This document shows, piece by piece, positions 1 to 7,476 of a stretch of 64,000 nucleotides of DNA; the stretch's first letter is position 1, and each line of letters opens with the position of its first letter. Location of the stretch: the NCBI RefSeq assembly GCF_050896395.1, contig NZ_JBPBBA010000020.1, positions 6,098 to 70,097 of the forward strand, written 5' to 3'. Source of the stretch: Nioella aestuarii. GTDB lineage: Bacteria; Pseudomonadota; Alphaproteobacteria; Rhodobacterales; Rhodobacteraceae. The notes under the pieces are model-generated. The model ran no database searches, was not told the DNA's origin, and saw nothing but the letters and a program-made list of their open reading frames with translations. The position numbers were made by a program, and so were the translations under genes.

Positions 1-272
1 ATGTCGGGGTGCACGACAGATACATCGATATGATCGGTCAACCCCTTCAGGCTGCGATAGATCATCGTGCGGTTGGCCCAGGGGCAGGCATGACTGACAT
101 AGAGGTGATAGCGCCCGCTTTCGGCCTTGAAACCACCCTCGCCCGAGGGTCCGGGCGCGCCATCGGCGGTCACCCAGTTGCGAAACTGCGCCTCGCTGCG
201 TTTGAACGCGCCGCCGGTGGATTTGGTATCATACCACTTGTCCAACCATTTCCCGTCAACCAGCATTCCCAT
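1..272 (-). CDS. Glutathione S-transferase family protein, glutathionyl-hydroquinone reductase-like (5' part only)
   Basis: Reading leftwards from the ATG at 272, the first 90 residues are visible and the gene runs off the left edge. The start MGMLVDGKW, then a W-x-T-x-D-G stretch, a P-S-G-E-G-G-F-K segment, and HLYVSHACPWANR match the N-terminus of the YqjG/ECM4 family. These enzymes reductively remove glutathione from glutathionyl-hydroquinones using a catalytic Cys in a C-P-W motif, which is seen here as ACPWA. They are cytosolic and linked to quinone or xenobiotic detoxification. The C-terminal helical domain lies outside the window, so completeness cannot be judged. It diverges from nothing obvious: the CGNR regulator to its right is on the same strand. 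Confidence 0.85.
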   Translation of the reverse strand, partial: MGMLVDGKWLDKWYDTKSTGGAFKRSEAQFRNWVTADGAPGPSGEGGFKAESGRYHLYVSHACPWANRTMIYRSLKGLTDHIDVSVVHPD

Positions 273-372
273 ACCGTGCGCTCCTTTTGATCTGTACTAC
301 GCTAGATAGCTATCGCAGGGGCCATGACCACCTTCAGCCGCGCAGGCCTGATCTGCCCTTGTGCACAGGTGG

Positions 373-402
373 GCTTTCTTCTTCGTGAAAATACTCCGGC
401 GG
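373..402. repeat. Copy 1 of a short intergenic motif (CCGGNGGAGTATTTT ... AAGAAGAA)
   Basis: On the minus strand this stretch reads CCGCCGGAGTATTTT, a few bases, then AAGAAGAA. The same arrangement occurs at 24704-24737 (plus strand) and 63829-63855 (minus strand). All three copies sit between genes, which suggests a dispersed intergenic element. Its function is unknown. Confidence 0.5.
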
Positions 403-463
403 GCGCGTTGGGCAGCACCCCTCGCACGGGTCGGCGCGCAATGCGCCGCGACATTCCGTTTGG

Positions 464-1027
464 TCAGGCCGCGTGACGTTGACGGGCGCGGAAGCTCTCG
501 GCCTTGGCGCGATTGCCACAGCGCGACATGGAACACCAGCGCCGCCCGACGCCGCGCCCCTTGTCGATGAACAGATGCGTGCAGCGTCGGCATTCGCGTA
601 TCCGGCCAAATTGGTCGGACCGCAGCAGATCGTCCATCGACAATGCCAGCTGCTCATAGACCCGACCGAGCGGGCTTGGCGCAACGGCAAGACCCTCAGC
701 GCCGATATTCAGCTCCGCCTCTTGATAGACAGTTTTCAACGTCTCAGTCAGATAAAGCGCATCCTCGCGCCCTGGGGCCCGTCCCGCCGCGATGGCCGAA
801 AAGGCGGCATAGGCCGTTTCCCGAAGGATCAGGATATTGCGCATCTGCGTGGACGTAATCGGCTCGGATGGGGCGGCAAAGCCTTCTTCCTCCAGCAATC
901 GCACAAGCACGGTCGCATTCTGAAAACTGTTGATCTGCCGCGTCTTGCCGTCATCGGCAACGGTGTTCAGGAAGGTCAGGAACGGATGTCCTGCGCCCGG
1001 TTCAGAGCGTGATATCGCTTTGGTCAT
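464..1027 (-). CDS. CGNR zinc-finger protein (ABATE-domain putative stress-response regulator)
   Basis: A 187-residue protein with the two-part layout of the CGNR family. The N-terminal ABATE region (about residues 12-130) opens with GHPFLTFLNT. The C-terminal zinc finger (about 140-180) has CRRCTHLFID followed by CSMSRCGNR, giving four Cys ligands and the eponymous CGNR. Members are thought to be transcription regulators of stress or secondary functions, but few have been tested. The ATG at 1027 is the natural start. It is followed on the same strand by the glutathionyl-hydroquinone reductase-like gene after about 190 bp. A regulatory link to that detoxification gene is plausible but only inferred. 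Confidence 0.85.
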   Translation of the reverse strand: MTKAISRSEPGAGHPFLTFLNTVADDGKTRQINSFQNATVLVRLLEEEGFAAPSEPITSTQMRNILILRETAYAAFSAIAAGRAPGREDALYLTETLKTVYQEAELNIGAEGLAVAPSPLGRVYEQLALSMDDLLRSDQFGRIRECRRCTHLFIDKGRGVGRRWCSMSRCGNRAKAESFRARQRHAA

Positions 1028-1275
1028 TGGTACTGCACTGCCTCGGAGTATTCTTTTCTTATTCGCTTTGCGTATCGTGCCGCAGGGCAGGGGCTAAGTA
1101 AAGCGCCCGTGAAAATCTAAAATGCGTGTCCGCGGTCCTTTGCCCATGTGCCTGGTGTTGGCCAAATGGACACTGTGGCGGGAATGCGACGTGCTGCGCT
1201 GCGGCGGTGCAGTGGCCTTGTCCGAATCTCTCAGCACCCCATTTTGTCCACAGGAACCGTTAGGGATCTGGACCT

Positions 1276-1632
1276 ATGTCTGATTTTTTGCCCAAGGAAG
1301 TGATGGACGGTCTTCGCGCCGCCCAAAAGAAGGCCGAGCGTAAGCGCAGCCGCCGGTCCGTGCATGTGGGTGATGAAGTATATCCGATCCTGCAGTTTGC
1401 CGAAGAAGGCTTTGCGCTGGACGCGGAACATGCCCCACATCTGCGGGGGCTTGTCGATATCTATGAAGGCCCCCGGCATCTTTATCAGGCTCTGATCGTG
1501 GCATCTGAAATGAAGGATGACCTGATGCGGTACGAATTCAAGCGCAACACGGTTGCTTCCGATCATGCACCGCGTGACTTCTATCAGGAACTTGATGCGC
1601 CTGTCGCGCTACTGGACTGGTCGAAACCCTAA
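1276..1632 (+). CDS. Small conserved protein of unknown function
   Basis: A 118-residue soluble protein starting at ATG 1276 (MSDFLPKEVMDGL). It has a lysine/arginine-rich N-terminal stretch around residues 16-28 (KKAERKRSRR) and an acidic, aromatic remainder ending in LLDWSKP. It has no signal peptide, no transmembrane segment and no motif I can assign. The basic patch could bind nucleic acid, but that is a guess. It stands alone, with about 250 bp of non-coding DNA before it and a hairpin region after it. Length, codon use and a reasonable upstream purine tract support a real gene, and I have the impression that similar proteins occur across Rhodobacteraceae. Confidence 0.7.
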   Translation: MSDFLPKEVMDGLRAAQKKAERKRSRRSVHVGDEVYPILQFAEEGFALDAEHAPHLRGLVDIYEGPRHLYQALIVASEMKDDLMRYEFKRNTVASDHAPRDFYQELDAPVALLDWSKP

Positions 1633-1654
1633 GTTTGGCCTTTGCATCGTGGGG

Positions 1655-1696
1655 GCATCCCGCTGTAAGCGGGATTGAAACACGCCGTTTTAGGCG
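1655..1696 (+). terminator. Two adjacent hairpins between the small protein gene and dgcN
   Basis: A perfect 7-bp stem (ATCCCGC / GCGGGAT, 1657-1663 with 1669-1675, five-base loop) is followed by TGAAAC, then a second small stem (CGCC / GGCG, 1683-1686 with 1693-1696). There is no proper U-tract, so it may be a weak terminator or a leader structure of dgcN. The first stem with its GGATTGAAAC tail resembles the end of type I CRISPR repeats, but it occurs only once. Confidence 0.4.
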
Positions 1697-1722
1697 CCCA
1701 TTTCCGTTAGCCGAGGTCCACG

Positions 1723-2724
1723 ATGATCCAGACTCCCTATTTGTTGTTCCTGGGCGATGCGCCCGATCAGCTCGCAGCCAAAGTGGCCCAAGGCATCCGT
1801 GACTGGCGGCCTGACAACGCCATTGGGCAATTTCGGATGGAGGGCTGCGGCGCCAATGTGAAACTGCCTGACATGGACCTTTCTGCCGCGAAAGAGGCCG
1901 GGGCCAAAACGCTTGTTGTGGGTGTTGCCAACCGTGGGGGCGTGATCAGCCAGGAATGGAAGAAGGTGCTGGTCATGGCGCTGGAGGAGGGGTTTGACCT
2001 TGCCTCTGGTCTGCACAACCTGCTGCGCGACGAAGCCGATCTTGTTGCCGTCGCCGAAGCCACCGGCCGTAAGCTGCACGACGTGCGGGTGCCGGACGTC
2101 AAATACCCGATCGCCAATGGTGTGAAACGGTCCGGTAAGCGTTGCCTTGCCGTGGGCACCGACTGTTCGGTCGGCAAGATGTACACCTCGCTGGCCGTCG
2201 ATGCCGAGATGAAGAAGCGCGGCATGAAGTCGAGCTTCCGCGCCACCGGTCAGACCGGCATCCTGATCACCGGCAACGGTGTGCCGCTCGATGCCGTCAT
2301 CGCCGACTTCATGGCCGGGTCCATCGAATGGCTGACCCCGGACAACGATGACGATCACTGGGACCACATCGAGGGGCAAGGCAGCCTCTTCCACGTGTCC
2401 TATTCCGGTGTGACCATGGCGCTGATCCATGGCGGCCAGCCCGACGCGCTGATCCTGAGCCATGAGCCGACCCGCGCCCATATGCGCGGTCTGCCGGGCT
2501 ATGACCTGCCCTCGCTGGAGGCTCTGCGCGACACTGCGCTGCCGCTCGCGCGCATCGCCAATCCCGCCTGTCAGGTCGTTGGCATCTCGATCAACACCGC
2601 GAATATGGGTGAGGACGAGGCGCTGTCCTATCTGGAAGCAACCGAAAAGCGGATGGGCCTGCCCGCCGTCGACCCGTTCCGCCAGGGCGCAGGCCGTCTG
2701 GTGGACGCGCTCGACGCGATCTGA
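1723..2724 (+). CDS. dgcN: DgcN-type N-acetyltransferase of D-glutamate catabolism (DUF1611)
   Basis: A 333-residue DUF1611 protein. Residues 145-154 form a P-loop-like GTDCSVGKM segment, preceded by an N-terminal Rossmann-like domain. The C-terminal half carries conserved HGGQPDALILSHEP and GISINTANM stretches. Characterised members acetylate the amino group of D-glutamate, and the partner DgcA then racemises N-acetyl-D-Glu to the L form. The pairing with an enolase-superfamily racemase that starts one base inside this stop codon (TGATG) strongly supports this role over the old annotations of NAD-dependent epimerase or ATPase. ATG 1723 follows a GAGG-containing tract. No dedicated regulator or deacetylase is adjacent. 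Confidence 0.85.
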   Translation: MIQTPYLLFLGDAPDQLAAKVAQGIRDWRPDNAIGQFRMEGCGANVKLPDMDLSAAKEAGAKTLVVGVANRGGVISQEWKKVLVMALEEGFDLASGLHNLLRDEADLVAVAEATGRKLHDVRVPDVKYPIANGVKRSGKRCLAVGTDCSVGKMYTSLAVDAEMKKRGMKSSFRATGQTGILITGNGVPLDAVIADFMAGSIEWLTPDNDDDHWDHIEGQGSLFHVSYSGVTMALIHGGQPDALILSHEPTRAHMRGLPGYDLPSLEALRDTALPLARIANPACQVVGISINTANMGEDEALSYLEATEKRMGLPAVDPFRQGAGRLVDALDAI

Positions 2725-3686
2725 TGCTGTCTGTCACTGCCGATACCTTCCGGCTGGCGCAGGTCTTCACCATCGCCCGCGGCAGCCGGACCGAGGCCCA
2801 TGTCCTGACCGTCCGCGCCTTTGCAGATGGCGTGATCGGGCAGGGGGAATGCGTGCCCTATGCCCGCTACGGTGAGACGCTGGACAGCGTGACCGCTGAG
2901 ATCAAGGGGTTGCCCGAGGGCATTTCCCGGCAGGATTTGCAGGATGCCCTGCCCGCCGGGGCCGCCCGCAATGCCGTGGACTGCGCCCTGTGGGACCTGG
3001 CGGCCAAGCAGACCGGCGCGCCAGTGTGGCAACTGGCGGGGCTGCCTGCGCCGCGCCCGATGATCACCGCCTATACGCTGTCGCTGGATTCGCCTGAGAA
3101 CATGCGGGCAGAGGCCGCGAAACACGCGCATCGACCGCTGCTCAAGATCAAGCTCGGCACGCCCGACGACATGGCGCGGCTGGAGGCGGTGCGCGAAGGC
3201 GCGCCGAAATCCCCCATCATCGTCGACGCGAATGAGGGCTGGACGACGGAGGTTTATGCCGATCTCGCGCCCCATTTGCTGCGCCTCGGCGTGCAGATGG
3301 TGGAACAGCCGCTGCCTGCTGGATCCGATGACATGCTGGCGGAGATCGAGCGGCCCTTGCCCGTCTGTGCCGATGAAAGCTGCCACGACCGCGCCAGCCT
3401 GCCGGGGTTGAGGGGCAAATACGACATGGTCAACATCAAGCTGGACAAGACCGGCGGCTTGACCGAAGCGCTCGCGCTGCGCGACGCCGCCCGCGCCGAG
3501 GGCTATAAGGTCATGGTCGGCTGCATGGTCGGATCATCGCTCGCCATGGCCCCCGCCGTTCTGGTGGCGCAAGGGGCCGAGGTGGTGGACCTGGACGGGC
3601 CCTTGCTGCTGGCTGAGGACCGGGAACCGCCGCTGGTCTACGACGCGGCGGGTGTGCATCCGGCAAGTGCGGAGCTGTGGGGGTGA
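2724..3686 (+). CDS. dgcA: DgcA-type N-acetyl-D-glutamate racemase (enolase superfamily)
   Basis: A 320-residue member of the muconate-lactonising/dipeptide-epimerase branch of the enolase superfamily. The catalytic lysine pair is KIK at 141-143. Metal ligands are D168 (in VDANEGW), E194 (VEQPLP) and D217 (ADES), and the opposite-face lysine is K239 (NIKLDK). Such enzymes interconvert stereocentres through an enolate. Next to dgcN the expected substrate is N-acetyl-D-Glu. An alternative is L-Ala-D/L-Glu epimerase acting on murein peptides, which shares the fold and catalytic residues; the DUF1611 partner argues for DgcA. Start and dgcN stop overlap by one base, so translation is probably coupled. 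Confidence 0.82.
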   Translation: MLSVTADTFRLAQVFTIARGSRTEAHVLTVRAFADGVIGQGECVPYARYGETLDSVTAEIKGLPEGISRQDLQDALPAGAARNAVDCALWDLAAKQTGAPVWQLAGLPAPRPMITAYTLSLDSPENMRAEAAKHAHRPLLKIKLGTPDDMARLEAVREGAPKSPIIVDANEGWTTEVYADLAPHLLRLGVQMVEQPLPAGSDDMLAEIERPLPVCADESCHDRASLPGLRGKYDMVNIKLDKTGGLTEALALRDAARAEGYKVMVGCMVGSSLAMAPAVLVAQGAEVVDLDGPLLLAEDREPPLVYDAAGVHPASAELWG

Positions 3687-3694
3687 GCGCCGGT

Positions 3695-3730
3695 CCGGCC
3701 TTTGGCCGGTAAAAGGTCCAATGGACCTTT
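3695..3730 (+). terminator. Tandem hairpins after dgcA
   Basis: CCGGCC-TTT-GGCCGG (3695-3709) is followed at once by an AAAGGTCCA / TGGACCTTT inverted repeat (3712-3720, 3722-3730) that ends in a short T run. This is consistent with transcription stopping after dgcNA. Confidence 0.55.
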
Positions 3731-3825
3731 CAGGGCGCGAATGGGCGGAGCCCCGGTGTTGGTGGTGGGCAGGGCTGCCTACCCTACGTGATATTGTTCG
3801 CCCACTCGGACTTCTTTCCTCAGCC

Positions 3826-4350
3826 TCAACCCGTTTGCGAAGTGAATCCGATGCGAGAACGGCCCTGTGCTTCATCAAGTTCAATCGAAAATGCCTCGCG
3901 GGCATCTGTGAAAATCGCTTCGCATATCTCTGCCATGACGTCGTCCACAATCTCGCCTACGTGAATCTGATGTTCCTTGCTGCCGATAAAAAGCCGGATT
4001 CTCCCTCCGTCAGGGAAAAAACTCAAGACAGTTCGAACCCATGTCGCCCCCCGATCTGACTGGTTTCTAATCTCGGTGCAAACGCCCATCCGAATGGGTT
4101 CAAGAAATATCGTCCCACGTCCGTAGCAGTCGAAAGCAGCATCCCGATGAAGCATGCTCGGATCAAAATCGCCATCTGGCGGAACAGCATTTGCTGCGGT
4201 TTTTGGTCCGCCAAGATAATCAATATACGCTTCGACGATATTCGGCCCGATGGCTTTTACTTTCTCGTAGAATGCCAAGGTCTCTAAACCGTACTTTTCG
4301 GTGAGCACCTGAAGTTCTTCATACTTGGAACCGGTCAAAAGCACCCCCAT
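3826..4350 (-). CDS. Unrecognised protein, AT-richer than its neighbours
   Basis: I do not recognise this 174-residue protein. It starts MGVLLTGSKYEEL at ATG 4350; a TTG two codons upstream is a less likely alternative. It ends near the dgcA hairpins. It is soluble and acidic, with an apparently alpha/beta C-terminal half (RTVLSFFPDGGRIRLFIG, then a helix-like VDDVMAEICEAIF). Base composition is visibly more AT-rich than flanking genes and codons are less GC-biased, which fits recent acquisition. It stands alone between the dgc pair and ilvD. Two direct copies of an 11-base sequence lie just upstream of its start. It could be a solitary immunity- or stress-type protein, but no function can be supported. 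Confidence 0.6.
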   Translation of the reverse strand: MGVLLTGSKYEELQVLTEKYGLETLAFYEKVKAIGPNIVEAYIDYLGGPKTAANAVPPDGDFDPSMLHRDAAFDCYGRGTIFLEPIRMGVCTEIRNQSDRGATWVRTVLSFFPDGGRIRLFIGSKEHQIHVGEIVDDVMAEICEAIFTDAREAFSIELDEAQGRSRIGFTSQTG

Positions 4351-4710
4351 GCTCAACTAACATATTGATTCACGCGCGTGGAATTTAGCATGCGTGGAAT
4401 TTGCAATAATACAGTTTTGTTCGACTACGCCCATTGCAACCGAAGTCTATTCACCACCCCGCGCGAATAGCGCCAAAGGCACCGCGCGATAGCCAGACCG
4501 GCCCCCCGGGCTGGCGATTGGGTGATGCAGGCGCTCCGGTCAGAGGTCTTCCGGATTTGGCGGGGATAAAGCACTCCGTTCAAAGGTCGGATCGCCATCC
4601 CGCGGTCTGGCCATCGCGCTCCCTCACACTCAACACCAATTTCCCCTTTCCCCATATGGCCCTCCCCCGATCTTTGCGCTAAGCAATCCCCGCTCGACAG
4701 GAGGACCGAC
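4351..4710. other. 360-bp intergenic region upstream of ilvD
   Basis: After the direct repeats, the interval up to the ilvD start holds no gene I can support. Short open frames exist on both strands (about 80 codons) but lack family resemblance and good ribosome sites. The ilvD ribosome site AGGAGGA lies at the right end. I looked for a leucine- or isoleucine-rich leader peptide typical of attenuation and did not see one. Confidence 0.5.
4376..4402. promoter_or_regulatory. Direct repeat GCGTGGAATTT x2 upstream of the unknown gene
   Basis: Two identical 11-base copies (4376-4386 and 4392-4402) are spaced 16 bp start to start, about one and a half helical turns, 26-52 bp upstream of the ATG at 4350 on the opposite strand. 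The position suits an activator or repressor site. No binding protein is identified. Confidence 0.35.
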
Positions 4711-6543
4711 ATGCCCAGATACCGTTCCCGCACGACCACCCATGGCCGCAACATGGCTGGCGCCCGTGGCCTTTGGCGCGCCACCGGCATGACCGATGGC
4801 GATTGGGACAAGCCCATCATCGCCATCGTCAACAGCTTCACCCAGTTCGTGCCGGGGCATGTGCACCTGAAGGACCTCGGCCAGATGGTCGCGCGCGAGG
4901 TCGAGGCGGCGGGCGGTGTTGCCAAGGAATTCAACACCATCGCAGTCGATGACGGCATCGCCATGGGCCATGACGGGATGCTGTATTCGCTGCCCTCGCG
5001 GGAGGTCATCGCGGATAGCGTCGAATACATGGTCAACGCCCATTGCGCCGATGCGATGGTCTGTATCTCCAACTGCGACAAGATCACGCCGGGTATGCTG
5101 ATGGCCGCGATGCGGCTGAACATCCCGGCGATTTTCGTCTCGGGCGGGCCGATGGAAGCGGGCAAGATCGACATCGAAGATCTGGAGATGAGCAAGATCG
5201 ACCTTGTGGATGCTATGGTCGCCGCCGCGAATGATGCCTTTACCGACGAACAGGTCCAGCATATCGAGGAAAACGCCTGCCCGACCTGCGGGTCGTGCTC
5301 CGGCATGTTCACCGCGAACTCGATGAACTGTCTGGCGGAGGCCCTGGGTCTGGCGTTGCCGGGCAACGGGTCGACGCTGGCGACGCATTCCGACCGCAAG
5401 GGGCTGTTCCTCGAAGCTGGTCGCAAGATCGTCGAGATCGCAAAGCGGCATTACGAGGGCGAGGAAAAGGGCCTGCTGCCGCGCGAGATCGCGACCTTCG
5501 AGGCGTTCGAGAATGCGATGAGCCTCGATATCGCCATGGGCGGGTCCACCAACACCGTGCTGCACCTTCTGGCCATCGCCCATGAGGGCGAGGTGGATTT
5601 CACCATGTCCGACATGGACCGGCTCAGCCGCAAGGTGCCCTGCCTGTGCAAGGTCGCGCCAAACACTGCGAACGTCCATATGGAAGACGTGCATCGCGCC
5701 GGTGGCATCTTCTCGATCCTTGGGGAACTCAGCCGCGCGGGCCTGCTGCACAACGACTGTCACACCGTGCATTCCAGCACCATGGGCGAGGCGATTGCCA
5801 AATGGGATATCGCGGTGGCGAACAACCCCGAGGCCGAAAGCCTGTTCAAGGCCGCGCCCGGTGGCGTGCGTACGACGCAGGCCTTCAGCCAGTCGAACCG
5901 CTACAAGGAACTGGACACTGACCGCACCAATGGCGTGATCCGCGACAAGGAAAACGCCTTTAGCCAGGATGGCGGCCTTGCGGTTCTGTTCGGCAATATC
6001 GCCGAGGATGGCTGCATCGTGAAAACCGCCGGTGTGGATGCGTCCATTCTGCAATTCACCGGCACCGCGCATGTGTGTGAAAGCCAGGACGAGGCGGTCA
6101 GCAACATCCTGACCGGTAAGGTCAAGGAAGGTGACGTTGTGGTGATCCGTTACGAGGGGCCGCGCGGCGGGCCGGGGATGCAGGAGATGCTCTACCCGAC
6201 CTCTTACCTGAAGTCGAAGGGGCTCGGTAAAGCCTGCGCCCTGCTGACGGATGGCCGCTTCTCTGGTGGCACCTCGGGTCTTTCCATCGGCCATGTCTCT
6301 CCCGAAGCGGCAGAGGGTGGCGCGATTGGTCTTGTCCAGAACGGTGACAAGATCGAAATCGACATTCCCAACCGCACAATCAATCTGGCTGTGTCCGACG
6401 AAGAGCTGGCCGCCCGCCGTGCGGCGCAGGATGCTGCCGGTTGGAAACCCGCCAAGCCGCGCGCCCGAAAGGTCTCGACCGCGCTTAAAGCTTATGCCGC
6501 CCTTACCACCAGCGCCGCCAAGGGCGCTGTTCGCCAAGTCTGA
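4711..6543 (+). CDS. ilvD: Dihydroxy-acid dehydratase IlvD
   Basis: A 610-residue enzyme that dehydrates 2,3-dihydroxy-isovalerate and -methylvalerate to the 2-keto acids in valine, leucine and isoleucine synthesis. Iron-sulfur ligands are visible in CISNCDKITPGM and CPTCGSCSGMFTANSMNC (about residues 115-210). The family signatures GGSTNTVLH, GPRGGPGMQEML and LTDGRFSGGTSG follow in order. Length is normal for the long bacterial form. ATG 4711 is preceded by a strong AGGAGGA. The D-amino-acid transaminase gene begins 15 bp after the stop, so the two are probably co-transcribed. Other Ilv genes of the window (ilvE, ilvA) lie far away in separate units. Confidence 0.97.
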   Translation: MPRYRSRTTTHGRNMAGARGLWRATGMTDGDWDKPIIAIVNSFTQFVPGHVHLKDLGQMVAREVEAAGGVAKEFNTIAVDDGIAMGHDGMLYSLPSREVIADSVEYMVNAHCADAMVCISNCDKITPGMLMAAMRLNIPAIFVSGGPMEAGKIDIEDLEMSKIDLVDAMVAAANDAFTDEQVQHIEENACPTCGSCSGMFTANSMNCLAEALGLALPGNGSTLATHSDRKGLFLEAGRKIVEIAKRHYEGEEKGLLPREIATFEAFENAMSLDIAMGGSTNTVLHLLAIAHEGEVDFTMSDMDRLSRKVPCLCKVAPNTANVHMEDVHRAGGIFSILGELSRAGLLHNDCHTVHSSTMGEAIAKWDIAVANNPEAESLFKAAPGGVRTTQAFSQSNRYKELDTDRTNGVIRDKENAFSQDGGLAVLFGNIAEDGCIVKTAGVDASILQFTGTAHVCESQDEAVSNILTGKVKEGDVVVIRYEGPRGGPGMQEMLYPTSYLKSKGLGKACALLTDGRFSGGTSGLSIGHVSPEAAEGGAIGLVQNGDKIEIDIPNRTINLAVSDEELAARRAAQDAAGWKPAKPRARKVSTALKAYAALTTSAAKGAVRQV

Positions 6544-6558
6544 AAAGGAATCACGCCC

Positions 6559-7422
6559 ATGACCCGCACTGTTTATGTGAACGGTGAGTATCTGCCGGAA
6601 AACGAGGCGAAGGTGTCTATCTTCGACCGGGGGTTCCTTTTTGCCGATGGCGTTTACGAAGTGACCAGCGTGCTTGGTGGCAAGCTCATCGACTTCGCCG
6701 GTCACGCCAAGCGGCTGGAACGGTCACTGAATGAACTGGAAATGGCCAATCCGATCAGCACCGAGGATCTGCTGGAGGTTCACCGTCAGTTGGTTGAACG
6801 GAACGGCATCACCGATGGCCTGATCTACCTGCAAATCACTCGCGGTGCGCCCGCGGATCGTGACTTTGCCTTCCCGCCCGAGGACACCGCGCCGACCATC
6901 GTTCTGTTCACCCAGAACAAGCCGGGTCTGGCGGATGCGCCGCAGGCCAAGGTGGGTATGAAAGTGATCTCGGTCGAAGACCTCCGGTGGGGCCGCCGTG
7001 ATATCAAGACGGTTCAGCTGCTCTACCCCTCGCTCGGCAAGATGGCTGCGAAGAAAGCGGGCTGTGATGATGCCTGGATGGTCGAGGATGGGTTCGTGAC
7101 CGAAGGCACTTCGAACAACGCCTATATCGTGACCAAGGATGGCACCATCGTCACGCGGCAGCTGTCCAACGACATCCTGCACGGCATCACCCGCGCCGCC
7201 GTACTGCGGTTCGCTCGTGAAGCACAGATGAAGGTGGAAGAACGTCCCTTCACCATCGAAGAGGCGCAGGACGCGGCAGAGGCTTTCGTGACCTCTGCTT
7301 CGGCTTTCGTAATGCCGGTTGTGGAGATCGACGGTCAGCCCGTAGGTACCGGCAAGGTGGGCAACATCGCCCCGCGCATCCGCGAGATCTATCTTGAGGA
7401 AATGCGCAAGGCTGCGGTCTGA
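6559..7422 (+). CDS. D-amino-acid transaminase (class IV PLP aminotransferase)
   Basis: A 287-residue fold-type IV aminotransferase. The N-terminal FDRGFLFADGVYEV motif is characteristic of D-amino-acid transaminases. K150 (RRDIK) is the predicted PLP Schiff-base lysine, and E182 in VTEGTSNN contacts the pyridine nitrogen. These enzymes exchange amino groups between D-Ala, D-Glu and 2-keto acids, feeding peptidoglycan precursors or degrading D-amino acids. It sits 15 bp behind ilvD with an AAAGGAA ribosome site. Nearness to dgcNA (2.9 kb upstream) suggests a D-glutamate theme, but ilvD co-transcription could instead mean a role with branched-chain keto acids. Ilv-type or aminodeoxychorismate lyase function is a less likely alternative. 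Confidence 0.85.
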   Translation: MTRTVYVNGEYLPENEAKVSIFDRGFLFADGVYEVTSVLGGKLIDFAGHAKRLERSLNELEMANPISTEDLLEVHRQLVERNGITDGLIYLQITRGAPADRDFAFPPEDTAPTIVLFTQNKPGLADAPQAKVGMKVISVEDLRWGRRDIKTVQLLYPSLGKMAAKKAGCDDAWMVEDGFVTEGTSNNAYIVTKDGTIVTRQLSNDILHGITRAAVLRFAREAQMKVEERPFTIEEAQDAAEAFVTSASAFVMPVVEIDGQPVGTGKVGNIAPRIREIYLEEMRKAAV

Positions 7423-7442
7423 GCTGGCACTGATGCAAACAT

Positions 7443-7475
7443 AAAAAAGGGGCCGCACGATGCGGCCCCTTTTTC
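7443..7475. terminator. Bidirectional terminator between the transaminase and helicase genes
   Basis: A perfect 10-bp stem (AGGGGCCGCA / TGCGGCCCCT, loop CGA) is flanked by six A on the left and a T-rich run on the right. It can therefore stop transcription from both convergent genes. Confidence 0.9.
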
Positions 7476-7476
7476 T

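Noticed and set aside
17..290. Plus-strand open frames at the left edge
   Set aside because: They lie antisense to the glutathionyl-hydroquinone reductase-like gene, whose residues match a family.
1655..1683. CRISPR array
   Set aside because: Only one repeat-like unit is present, with no second copy, no spacers and no cas genes.
4425..4710. Small genes in the ilvD upstream region
   Set aside because: Two frames of about 80 codons on opposite strands have neither ribosome sites nor recognisable sequence. A leader peptide rich in branched-chain residues was also not found.
4630..6705. 691-codon open frame on the minus strand across ilvD
   Set aside because: It is a shadow of the GC-rich ilvD gene. 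Its His/Arg/Gly-rich sequence has no family resemblance and ilvD on the plus strand is unmistakable.
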